A program made the position numbers and the translations under genes. A stretch of 64,000 bases of DNA from Gaiellasilicea sp963765705 (GTDB lineage: Bacteria > Actinomycetota > Thermoleophilia > Gaiellales > Gaiellaceae). Numbering within the stretch: position 1 is the stretch's first letter; the number at the start of each line of letters is the position of its first letter. Location of the stretch: assembly GCA_963765705.1 (NCBI GenBank), contig CAVXXJ010000006.1, positions 62,001-126,000 of the forward strand, given 5' to 3'. The notes beneath the pieces are model-generated. The model did no database searches. It saw nothing but the letters and a program-made list of their open reading frames with translations, and had not been told where the DNA came from. Below, in pieces: positions 1-6,605 of the stretch.

Positions 1-732
1 GTTGCGGCCGATCGCGGCAGCGAACCTTTTCGCCGCGAGCGTCAGCCGACGCCGGTCCGCCGGCGTGAGCTGATAGGGCGCGGTGGAGGGGACGCCGGCC
101 CTCGCCCCACTGGCAGCTGCCCTCGCTGCATCGGCGGCTGCGATCTCCTCATCCGTGCCGTACACCGCAGTCGTCCAGGCCCGGTCGGCGGAGATCGTCG
201 TCCGAGCCTCGCTGATGATCTCGTTCATCTGGACGTAGGTCGGCACACGAAGCATGCAACCGGAGATCCGAACGAAGAAGCCCTCGGGGATTGCATCGAG
301 AGCGGTTGCGAGGGACGCCTGGCGGCTCGACGCGTTCAGCTCACGCAAGTACCCCTTGTCCTCGAGCCGGTCGAGCAGGCGGTAGAAGCGCGTCGTCGCC
401 GTCGGGGTGACCGTCTCCTCGACGAACTCGTCGCGCGAGGACGAACCGCCGAGCTCCACGCCACCCGCGGCGACGCCGCCCGTGTTCGTCTCGGTGATGC
501 GACGTTGCCGCTTCTCGCCCTCGGACAACCCGCCTTCGATCTGGGCCAGGTAGGCGAGCACGCGCCCGTTGTCGAGATACGCGTACTCCGGCGGCGGGAT
601 CCCCGGATCCTGCTCGAGCGCGCCCACGTCGCTTCGCCCGACGTAGAGCCACACGAGCGCGGCGGCGCCCACGCCGATGGCGAGGCCGAGGCCGAAGGAG
701 AGGCGAGGGACAGGCGGCAGCGGGAGCTTCAC
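1..732 (-). CDS. DUF6414-like membrane-anchored protein, C-terminus beyond the window
   Basis: The frame stays open from GTG at 732 to the left edge (244 codons), preceded by GGAGG about 11 nt upstream. After a short basic leader comes one hydrophobic segment (about residues 10-32), so it is probably a single-pass protein with its bulk in the cytoplasm. The stretch DNGRVLAYLAQIEGG followed by GLSEGEK, and later EETVTPTATTRFYRLLDRLE, resembles proteins annotated as DUF6414, whose function is unknown to me. It is divergent from the small membrane gene at 951 and lies at the end of a phage-like block. The family call is from memory of the motif. The 3' end is not in the window. Confidence 0.6.
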   Translation of the reverse strand, partial: MKLPLPPVPRLSFGLGLAIGVGAAALVWLYVGRSDVGALEQDPGIPPPEYAYLDNGRVLAYLAQIEGGLSEGEKRQRRITETNTGGVAAGGVELGGSSSRDEFVEETVTPTATTRFYRLLDRLEDKGYLRELNASSRQASLATALDAIPEGFFVRISGCMLRVPTYVQMNEIISEARTTISADRAWTTAVYGTDEEIAAADAARAAASGARAGVPSTAPYQLTPADRRRLTLAAKRFAAAIGRN

Positions 733-950
733 CGTGCTCGATGACCTCCGTGACGGCGGAGTGCGACCCAGCGATCGTGCCAGGTGACAGCTGCTGATTC
801 AAGCCACCGCCGCGGCGGACAGCACGGACCACGACCGGGAACCAAGAGACGAGAACAGCCCCATTTTCCGGGTCTTTTTCCAACATCCCTCGAATGGGGG
901 ATTCGAGCATGTTGCCACAAGTTTTCGCTGCACGAGGGAACCTGAATGGC

Positions 951-1199
951 ATGGACAAGCCGTCGTCCGCTCAGCCTCGTGACGTGGTTGCCGACCACGA
1001 GGTCCTCGACGGAACCGATCCCCACGCGGGGGACGACGCCGACTGGGAGAGTCACGAACGCGCCGCGCCCGTCGTCACCCCCGAGCCGTCATTTCTGCTG
1101 TTCTGGAAGGGCCTGGCGCTCGGGCTGCTCCTCTCCACGGCGATGTGGGGCGTCCTTGCCGCTGTGGGCTTTGCGCTTTACAAGACACTTGTGGACTAG
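951..1199 (+). CDS. small single-pass membrane protein
   Basis: An 82-residue protein starting at ATG 951, with GAGGG at 934-938 as a weak Shine-Dalgarno. An in-frame ATG further upstream (894) would add 19 unconvincing residues. The first 50 residues are acidic and polar. Residues about 50-78 form one long hydrophobic segment (FLLFWKGLALGLLLSTAMWG onward), followed by a short tail ending KTLVD. No family is recognised. Its size and position between phage-like genes would fit a lysis-accessory or host-membrane protein, but that is inference only. Confidence 0.5.
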   Translation: MDKPSSAQPRDVVADHEVLDGTDPHAGDDADWESHERAAPVVTPEPSFLLFWKGLALGLLLSTAMWGVLAAVGFALYKTLVD

Positions 1200-1237
1200 C
1201 AGCGGCGGTTAGCCACACCGTCCGATCGGCCGCGTGC

Positions 1238-1543
1238 TCAGTGAGCGCCCAGCCCCTCCAGGTCGTCCCGCAAGAACAGGAGCGGGAAGAAGCGGTCGTC
1301 CGGCGGAAATCGATAGCACCAGTAACCGTTGCCGTTCTTGTCGTGTTCGGCGAAGCCTGAGTGAATCTCCTCGACGGTGTAGTAGCCGTCGTAACGAACC
1401 AGGGCGTCGGGGAGAGTCATGATCAGCGGGAACCCTGGGGGACACGCCGGCGGATCCTTCGGTGTCGCGGCTGGGCTGCAGACGAGCGCGACGAGGGCGA
1501 TCGCGGCGATGAGGAAGCCGCGCGGTGGAAGGAACGAGGACAT
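1238..1543 (-). CDS. small secreted protein with a Ca-loop-like segment
   Basis: A 101-residue protein starting MSSFLPPRGFLIAAIALVAL, a typical signal peptide with cleavage expected near residue 25. The mature part has a CPPGFP segment, a tyrosine-rich stretch (RYDGYYTVEE) and HDKNGNGYWCYRF, which looks like a calcium-binding loop followed by a Cys. Two mature cysteines could form a disulphide. It lies just downstream of the large lysin on the same strand, 79 nt from its stop. No family is recognised. Confidence 0.5.
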   Translation of the reverse strand: MSSFLPPRGFLIAAIALVALVCSPAATPKDPPACPPGFPLIMTLPDALVRYDGYYTVEEIHSGFAEHDKNGNGYWCYRFPPDDRFFPLLFLRDDLEGLGAH

Positions 1544-1622
1544 GACGGCCTCCGTTTCTGCTTCGGGCTTCCGACACTACTCCGCTGGCGGCTTCTTCAT
1601 CGAACCAGCGAGCACGAAGACG

Positions 1623-4604
1623 TCAGTGGCCGGAGGCGTACCGAACGTACGGCATCGGGTCGTGGTCGCCGATCCCACGCCGATGTCCCCCGCGGTTGAC
1701 CATGAAGTGGATGTGCCAGGCGTTCGCCATGCCGGCGCGGCCGATCTGCTGTCCGCCTTTGACCACTTGTCCGACCCGGACGGTCGCGTCCTCGGCGTGG
1801 CCGTACCCGAAGTGCAAACCACGCCGGAACGGGCCGTCGTCCACGAGGCACTTGAGCTGGATGATGCCGTCACCTCGCGCGCGGACGGTCGGGTCGCGCG
1901 GTGCGCTCTTGCCCCACCAACCGCCCGCTCGCACGTCGATCACCTCCGCGTCGCAGATGGCGAAGATCGGCGCGTTCGGCTTGCAGATCAAGTCGACACC
2001 GTCGTGGCCGGTCCCGGCCCAGTCGTTCTCGTGGCTGAGGATCTGCGCGATCGGCGGCCCGAGGCGCGCCGACCGTGCGAACCTCTCGCTCAGCTGTGCC
2101 CGCCACTTCGCACGCGCCGCCTTCCGCGTCCGCTCGACGGCCGTGAGGTCCTCGTTGCGCACCTTCGCCCGCAGCTCTGGGGTGACGCCGTTCTTCATCA
2201 GGGCCTTGTCCAGGCCGAGGCCGAAGAGCACGGTGAGCGATGCGTCCCTCGTGATCGCTCCGTAGTCGTCGTCGATCGCGAGCGGATAGTCGACCTTCCA
2301 GAGGTCGAATTGCCGCTTCAGCGTCTCCTGCCAGCTTCGGATGTCGGGGCCGCTCATGAGCCGCGTCGCCCCGACCACGAAGGTACGGGTGTCGTTGACG
2401 ACCGCGGGATCGCGCGGCGCCTGCCCCATCCCGAAGCGACCCCGCCAGATCAGCACGCGGCGCTCGAGGTCTGCACCGTACGCGCGCGCCGTCGGGTTGG
2501 GCTTCGGGCCGCCGTTGTACACGGCTCCGCCGAGCGCGATGCCGTTCCTCCTGACGAGGTCGCGCAGGTGGGTGAAGCCGACGCGAAGGTTCGCCTCGGG
2601 GTTCCAGCACCCGCCCAACTCGTCTGCACGATCCTGAAGCGGCGGGAACGTCAGCTGCGTCGGGCCGACACCCTGCGCTCCGAGGCCGGCGTTGCGGTGT
2701 CGCTTGTACTGCTCGTAATTCTCCTGGGTGACCTCGAGCAGCCGCCCCGGCGGGCTCTTGACGGGGTTTCGGACCCCGTCGCGGCCGTAGACGTTCCGAC
2801 CGCCGCCCGACTCCTTCTCCAGCATCGAGCACGCGATCGCGAGCCCGAGACCGATTTCGCGAGCAACTCTCAGCGTCAATTCCGGCTGGGCGATGCCGTG
2901 CTTCCGCATCACGGCGACGAGCTCTGAATCCGGGAGCGCCCCGGCGCGCGTGGGCACCGGCGTCGTCGTCGCCTTGATCTTCGGCGACACGACGGCCTTG
3001 CCACCGCCGAGGCCGGTCGCCGTCACCGACTGCCCGTAGGCCGCCGCGAATTTCACGGGATCGGCTTCGCCGATCCAGTTGTACATCCAGGCGTACGTGA
3101 CATGGCCGGCGAAGGGGAGCGCCACAGCGGCTTCGGACCGCGCGCGGATGACGTCGGCCCACTCCTCGCCGCCGAGCCCCCAGCGCCCGCGTGGTCCGCC
3201 GGGCATGCCGCGCTTCGTGTGGCCGAAGTGCTCGGTGAGGAACAAACGCTCCCGCGGCACGCCCTGCCTCTCGTACGCCTCGATCATCTTCGCGTACTCG
3301 CCGTGGCAGAAGCGGGCGCGCTGCGCCGGCGGGAGGCTCGCGATCTGCCCGCTGTCGAGGTACCCCTCGATCGCGACGAAGCCGAGGCGGCCGAGCTCCC
3401 GCCACTCGTCAAGACCGCGGGCCGGTGCCTTGAACGGTGAGAACAGGACCGGCCTGAGTGCACCCTCTGCGAGTCGCTGCGTCAGCGCAACGACCCAGCG
3501 GCGGTAGCCGGCTTCACGCGCCCACACCGAAGCGGAGATCTCGTTGAGGAAGATCCAATTCGTCGTGAATGCCTGTTGCAGGCGGTGCGCCAGAATCGCG
3601 TCCACCACGGCATCGAGGTGGCCCGGCCGCCGCCATGCACCCTGTCCGGCAGCGCCGCGGGTCGCGCCTGCCAGCGACGCGTTGTCGTAGTGGGCGACCG
3701 CGTTCCCCGCAGCCTCGACGTCGGCGCGACGTTTGGTCGAAGGCAGCGCGATGAAGTGGCCTCGACCGGCGGCGCTCTGGCCCCGGCAGAGGACGTCGAA
3801 CACCTCCTCGCTCAGCGGGTGGTCGCCGCCGAACCACAGCACGTCGAAACGGCGGTCGAGCGTGGCGGGCGGCGCAGCGGCAACGGCCGGCGGCGCAGCA
3901 ACAGTGGCCGGCGGCGCAGCGACAGCGGCCGGCGGCGCAGCGGCGGTCGGCGCTGGACCGACCCCGTCAACCTTCGGTGGCGGCACGGGCGGCAGCTCCA
4001 GAACGGAGGCAGATGCGGTGGGCGCACCGGGCTCGGTTCCGGGCGGCTCGGCCGGCGCCGGCGGCAACGCGGGCACGGGCGGCGCCGGCTCGACAACGTC
4101 TGCGATGGCCCAGCCGTCGCCGGCGTCGTAGCCCGCCGGGTCGAGCGAGACCGACACGTGGACGTGGCTCGTGTGCGGGTTCTCACCCGTGTAGACGCGC
4201 CAGTGCCAGTCGCCGATCTCCGATGCGATCCGGTGGTTGAAGACGACGTACCCTCCGTTCACGAGCCGCGGATCGCCGTTCTCGGCGAGGCGCCGCAGGT
4301 ACTCCGCGAGGAGGTCGGCGCGGATGCCGCCCGCATCGATGTCAAGCGCACGGACGACGCCGCGGTCGTTCTGGACGTGGTCGCCCTTCCGCAGCCGGCG
4401 ATCGGGGGCGGCGAGATCCGACTTCCTGTCGCGCCCGGGCCACCGAGCGTCGACTTCCCTCAGCAGCTGTGCGAGCGAGAGCGCCAAGCGGCCGCCTGCG
4501 TCAGCGGGCGGCGAATCAATCGGCCCCGGCGCATCCGCTTCCTCGCCGACGTGCGCGAGCGGAAAGGCCTCCTTCGGCGTTGTGATGCCTGCTCGATTGG
4601 CCAT
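1623..4604 (-). CDS. multidomain peptidoglycan hydrolase (phage-type lysin with lytic transglycosylase and M23 peptidase domains)
   Basis: The 993-residue protein starts at ATG 4604 with GGAG 8 nt upstream; the longer open frame upstream is non-coding in character. Residues about 60-160 form a compact domain ending NPHTSHVHVSVS, an HxH pattern like M15/VanY-type peptidases. A Pro/Ala linker (about 175-290) follows. Residues about 290-560 look like a TIM-barrel glycosidase (NWIFLNEISAS, VAIEGYLDSG, TYAWMYNW). Residues about 580-720 resemble an SLT/goose-lysozyme transglycosylase (SMLEKESGGG, GVGPTQLTF, AVYNGGP). A peptidoglycan-binding-like repeat comes next. The C-terminal domain is M23, with GHDGVDL and WHIHF as zinc ligands. 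No signal peptide is visible, which fits holin-dependent export. The first two domain assignments are tentative. Confidence 0.75.
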   Translation of the reverse strand: MANRAGITTPKEAFPLAHVGEEADAPGPIDSPPADAGGRLALSLAQLLREVDARWPGRDRKSDLAAPDRRLRKGDHVQNDRGVVRALDIDAGGIRADLLAEYLRRLAENGDPRLVNGGYVVFNHRIASEIGDWHWRVYTGENPHTSHVHVSVSLDPAGYDAGDGWAIADVVEPAPPVPALPPAPAEPPGTEPGAPTASASVLELPPVPPPKVDGVGPAPTAAAPPAAVAAPPATVAAPPAVAAAPPATLDRRFDVLWFGGDHPLSEEVFDVLCRGQSAAGRGHFIALPSTKRRADVEAAGNAVAHYDNASLAGATRGAAGQGAWRRPGHLDAVVDAILAHRLQQAFTTNWIFLNEISASVWAREAGYRRWVVALTQRLAEGALRPVLFSPFKAPARGLDEWRELGRLGFVAIEGYLDSGQIASLPPAQRARFCHGEYAKMIEAYERQGVPRERLFLTEHFGHTKRGMPGGPRGRWGLGGEEWADVIRARSEAAVALPFAGHVTYAWMYNWIGEADPVKFAAAYGQSVTATGLGGGKAVVSPKIKATTTPVPTRAGALPDSELVAVMRKHGIAQPELTLRVAREIGLGLAIACSMLEKESGGGRNVYGRDGVRNPVKSPPGRLLEVTQENYEQYKRHRNAGLGAQGVGPTQLTFPPLQDRADELGGCWNPEANLRVGFTHLRDLVRRNGIALGGAVYNGGPKPNPTARAYGADLERRVLIWRGRFGMGQAPRDPAVVNDTRTFVVGATRLMSGPDIRSWQETLKRQFDLWKVDYPLAIDDDYGAITRDASLTVLFGLGLDKALMKNGVTPELRAKVRNEDLTAVERTRKAARAKWRAQLSERFARSARLGPPIAQILSHENDWAGTGHDGVDLICKPNAPIFAICDAEVIDVRAGGWWGKSAPRDPTVRARGDGIIQLKCLVDDGPFRRGLHFGYGHAEDATVRVGQVVKGGQQIGRAGMANAWHIHFMVNRGGHRRGIGDHDPMPYVRYASGH
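3865..3948. repeat. four 21-bp tandem repeats coding a Pro/Ala heptapeptide linker
   Basis: Four consecutive 21-nt units sit at 3865-3885, 3886-3906, 3907-3927 and 3928-3948. Each contains GGCGGCGCAGC and they differ at only a few bases. On the minus strand they encode AAPPA[A/T]V-type heptapeptides in the linker of the large lysin, between the N-terminal domain and the barrel-like domain. The unit is a multiple of three, so copy-number change would alter linker length without breaking the frame. Confidence 0.8.
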
Positions 4605-4702
4605 TGCGGCGGCTCCAGTTCGAGGGACTTCGTGATCCAGGTTACGAAACCCGTCGCCTATGTTCAACCCGAATTTGAGGGCCGGGAAACGGCCTTGGCT
4701 TT

Positions 4703-4758
4703 GGAGGTAAACGGTGCAACACTGGAAGGCGTCCGCCACAACCGGAGGTTCCGCAATG
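4703..4758 (+). promoter_or_regulatory. dual ribosome binding sites and starts of the holin-like gene
   Basis: Two complete initiation sites lie in one frame. GGAGG at 4703-4707 is followed after 6 nt by GTG 4714. GGAGG at 4744-4748 is followed after 7 nt by ATG 4756. The long product has 14 extra residues, including His and Lys, ahead of the membrane segments. Phage lambda S makes holin and antiholin from two starts that differ by a charged N-terminal extension; the arrangement here is similar in principle. Use of both starts is inference. Confidence 0.6.
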
Positions 4759-5115
4759 AACCCAGTCGACGCTCTCACCACGCAGTACAAGAAGGGCTGG
4801 AAGACGTCCGAGCTCTGGGTGGGCGTCGCCGTCGGGCTCGCGCAGGTGCTCGGCGCAACGTTCGACCCGAGCGCACCCGTCAACGACCAGCTCTCGAATC
4901 TCACCTGGGTGGCGATCTCGTACATCCTCGGCCGCTCGGGGCTCAAAGTTGCACGGGTAAACACTCAGGGGAAAGTGGTATCGGCAGCGAACGAGACTCA
5001 GGCCGTAGCAGGCGCGATGATGCCGCCCGCGTTCGCCGACGATCTCACGTTCGGCGACCCGATCGCCGACGATTTCGTGTTCCAGGACAACACGCTGGAG
5101 GAGCACTCGGCGTAG
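4714..5115 (+). CDS. holin-like small membrane protein with two possible starts
   Basis: The product is 133 residues from GTG 4714 or 119 from ATG 4756, each start having its own GGAGG. After a Lys-rich region (QYKKGWKTSELW) there are two membrane segments, about WVGVAVGLAQVLGATF and LTWVAISYILGRSGLKV, separated by a short polar loop. The tail is long, polar and acidic. Size, two-helix topology and divergent placement next to a giant lysin support a holin or lysis protein. Sequence homology to a named holin family cannot be confirmed here. It ends just before a bidirectional terminator. Confidence 0.6.
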   Translation: MQHWKASATTGGSAMNPVDALTTQYKKGWKTSELWVGVAVGLAQVLGATFDPSAPVNDQLSNLTWVAISYILGRSGLKVARVNTQGKVVSAANETQAVAGAMMPPAFADDLTFGDPIADDFVFQDNTLEEHSA

Positions 5116-5170
5116 GACGCGCGGCTCCGAACGAGCGTCGCGCCTGAAAGGCAAGTGCACCGCGAAAGCG

Positions 5171-5196
5171 GGAAAGCCCCGTTACCGGGGCTTTCC
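5171..5196. terminator. rho-independent-like hairpin, probably bidirectional
   Basis: GGAAAGCCCCG (5171-5181), a TTAC loop and CGGGGCTTTCC (5186-5196) form a perfect 11-bp stem. It lies between the stop of the holin-like gene on the plus strand (5115) and the 3' end of the tRNA on the minus strand (5202), so it can serve both converging transcripts. Confidence 0.75.
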
Positions 5197-5201
5197 TGTG
5201 A

Positions 5202-5274
5202 TGGGCGGTACTGGGCTCGAACCAGTGACCCCCAGCTTGTCGAGCTGGTGCTCTCCCAACTGAGCTAACCGCCC
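5202..5274 (-). tRNA. tRNA-Val(GAC) with C33 in place of U33
   Basis: Read on the minus strand, the 7-bp acceptor stem is GGGCGGT/ACCGCCC. The D arm is GCTC...GAGC, the anticodon stem CCAGC/GCTGG, and the T arm contains GGTTCGAGCC. The discriminator is A and 3' CCA is not encoded. The seven-base anticodon loop reads TCGACAA, placing GAC at 34-36 (valine) but C at the normally invariant U33; a canonical loop would read CTGACAA. The gene's 3' end faces the phage-like block at 1-5.1 kb, the side on which tRNA-targeting integrases usually leave their elements. Confidence 0.85.
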
Positions 5275-5302
5275 TTGCAGCTCCGCAGTCTAGCCGAGGA
5301 GC

Positions 5303-6346
5303 TCAGGCGATGACTCGCGGCGGCGCGGTCGACTCGCGCACCACGAGCTTCGTCGCGAGCTGGATGCGAAGCGCGTCGACACGCTGGTTCTCGAGCAGGC
5401 GGAGCAGCAGGCTGACGGCGATCCGGCCCATCTCGGCGAGTGGCTGCCGCACGGTCGTCAGGGCGGGCAAGACGATCTCGGCCTGTTCGGAGTCGTCGAA
5501 GCCGACCACGGAGAGATCCTCGGGTACGCGCAGGCCACGGTCCCGCGCCGTGCGCATGACGCCGACGGCGACGTTGTCGTTGAACGCGAAGATCGCGGTG
5601 GGCGGATCGGGGAGGTCGAGCAGCTTCGCCGCCGCGGCCGCCGTGACGGGGCCGTTGCGGAAGTCCGACTCGACGAGCAGCTCGGGATCGGGCATGACGC
5701 CCGCCGCTGCGAGTGCGCCGTGGTACCCGTTGAGGCGCTCGGTGCACGCGATCCACTCACGCGGGCCGGTGATCGCTCCGATCCGGCGGTGCCCGAGCGA
5801 GAGCAGGTGCTCGGTCGCCGCGCGGGCGCCGGCCGCGTGGGCGGCCGAGACGACCGGGATCCCCTCGTCGAGCGGAACGCGAGGATCGACGACGACGACC
5901 GGGAAGTCCCGCTGCAGCGCCTTCAGCTCCGAGCTCGTCTCCTCCGGGAGCATCAGCACCGCCCCGTCCGTCGTGCCGCGCATCAGGCGGTCGAGCAGCG
6001 TCACCTCACGGTCGTGCTGGTGAAGCGTCGGGCAGAGCACGATCCGCATGTCCTGCTCGTAGAGCGCCTCGGACGCGCCCGAGAGGATGATCCCGAAGTA
6101 GGCAGCCTCGACGAGCGGCAGCGTGACCCCGATCAACCCCGTGCGGCCGCCGGAGAGGGCGCGCGCGTTTCGGTTCGTGCTGAAGCCTTGCTCGCGCACT
6201 GCCCGGAGCACCGCGTCACGCGTGTCGGGCGCGACGTCGGGCCGGCCGTTGAGCACGCGCGAGACGGTCGCGATCGAAACGCCCGCTGCGCTCGCGACCC
6301 CGCGAATCGTGGCGCGCTTGCCGTGATTGGTGTCGGTGTTGGTCAT
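5303..6346 (-). CDS. LacI-family transcriptional regulator
   Basis: A 347-residue protein of normal LacI-family length. The N-terminal helix-turn-helix is TIRGVASAAGVSIATVSRVL (about residues 13-32), followed by a hinge and a periplasmic-binding-protein-like effector domain (GLIGVTLPLVEAAYFG; FAFNDNVAVGVMR; VVGFDDSEQAE; LTTVRQPLAEMG). It is divergent from the ABC importer/beta-glucosidase operon, and two LacI-type half-palindromes lie between them. It is therefore very likely the local repressor, released by a sugar or glycoside. The actual inducer cannot be read from sequence. Confidence 0.93.
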   Translation of the reverse strand: MTNTDTNHGKRATIRGVASAAGVSIATVSRVLNGRPDVAPDTRDAVLRAVREQGFSTNRNARALSGGRTGLIGVTLPLVEAAYFGIILSGASEALYEQDMRIVLCPTLHQHDREVTLLDRLMRGTTDGAVLMLPEETSSELKALQRDFPVVVVDPRVPLDEGIPVVSAAHAAGARAATEHLLSLGHRRIGAITGPREWIACTERLNGYHGALAAAGVMPDPELLVESDFRNGPVTAAAAAKLLDLPDPPTAIFAFNDNVAVGVMRTARDRGLRVPEDLSVVGFDDSEQAEIVLPALTTVRQPLAEMGRIAVSLLLRLLENQRVDALRIQLATKLVVRESTAPPRVIA

Positions 6347-6365
6347 CGCGTGCTCTTGAAAGTAT

Positions 6366-6384
6366 CACCGGAAACGGTTACAGG
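6366..6384. promoter_or_regulatory. candidate LacI-family operator near the regulator start
   Basis: CACCGGAAACGGTTACAGG reads TGTAACCGTTTCCGGTG on the minus strand, an imperfect palindrome around a CG-containing core typical of LacI-family operators. It lies 20-38 bp upstream of the regulator's ATG, where it could mediate autoregulation. It shares TAACCGTT with the second site near 6470. Confidence 0.55.
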
Positions 6385-6447
6385 ATGCACGTCACTCTAG
6401 ATCGCGATTCCTGCGCGGTGTCAATGTAAAAATCGCCGTACCAAGCC

Positions 6448-6487
6448 TTGACACGGCTGCAGCGGTCTGTTAACCGTTCCCGTAACA
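6448..6487 (+). promoter_or_regulatory. candidate promoter with overlapping LacI-type operator for the ABC/glucosidase operon
   Basis: TTGACA at 6448-6453 makes a consensus -35 box. About 16 nt downstream lies TTAACC, a weak -10. Overlapping it, 6468-6487 begins TGTTA and ends TAACA (inverted arms) and contains TAACCGTT, which is also present in the site near the regulator. A repressor bound here would cover the -10 region. The leader to the first gene is about 120-140 nt. Confidence 0.5.
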
Positions 6488-6605
6488 ACGGAGGAGAAGA
6501 CCGAGAACGCGCGCCCGAAGGCGCTTCCGCAGGTCGACTGACGACCCCCACGGTTCTGTGATGAACCCCTCCGCGCCCGAAGCGACGGAGAGAAAGGCAG
6601 GGAAC

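Noticed and set aside
6558..6605. Earlier start for the binding protein
   Set aside because: The extension adds polar residues before the signal peptide and has no clear ribosome site.
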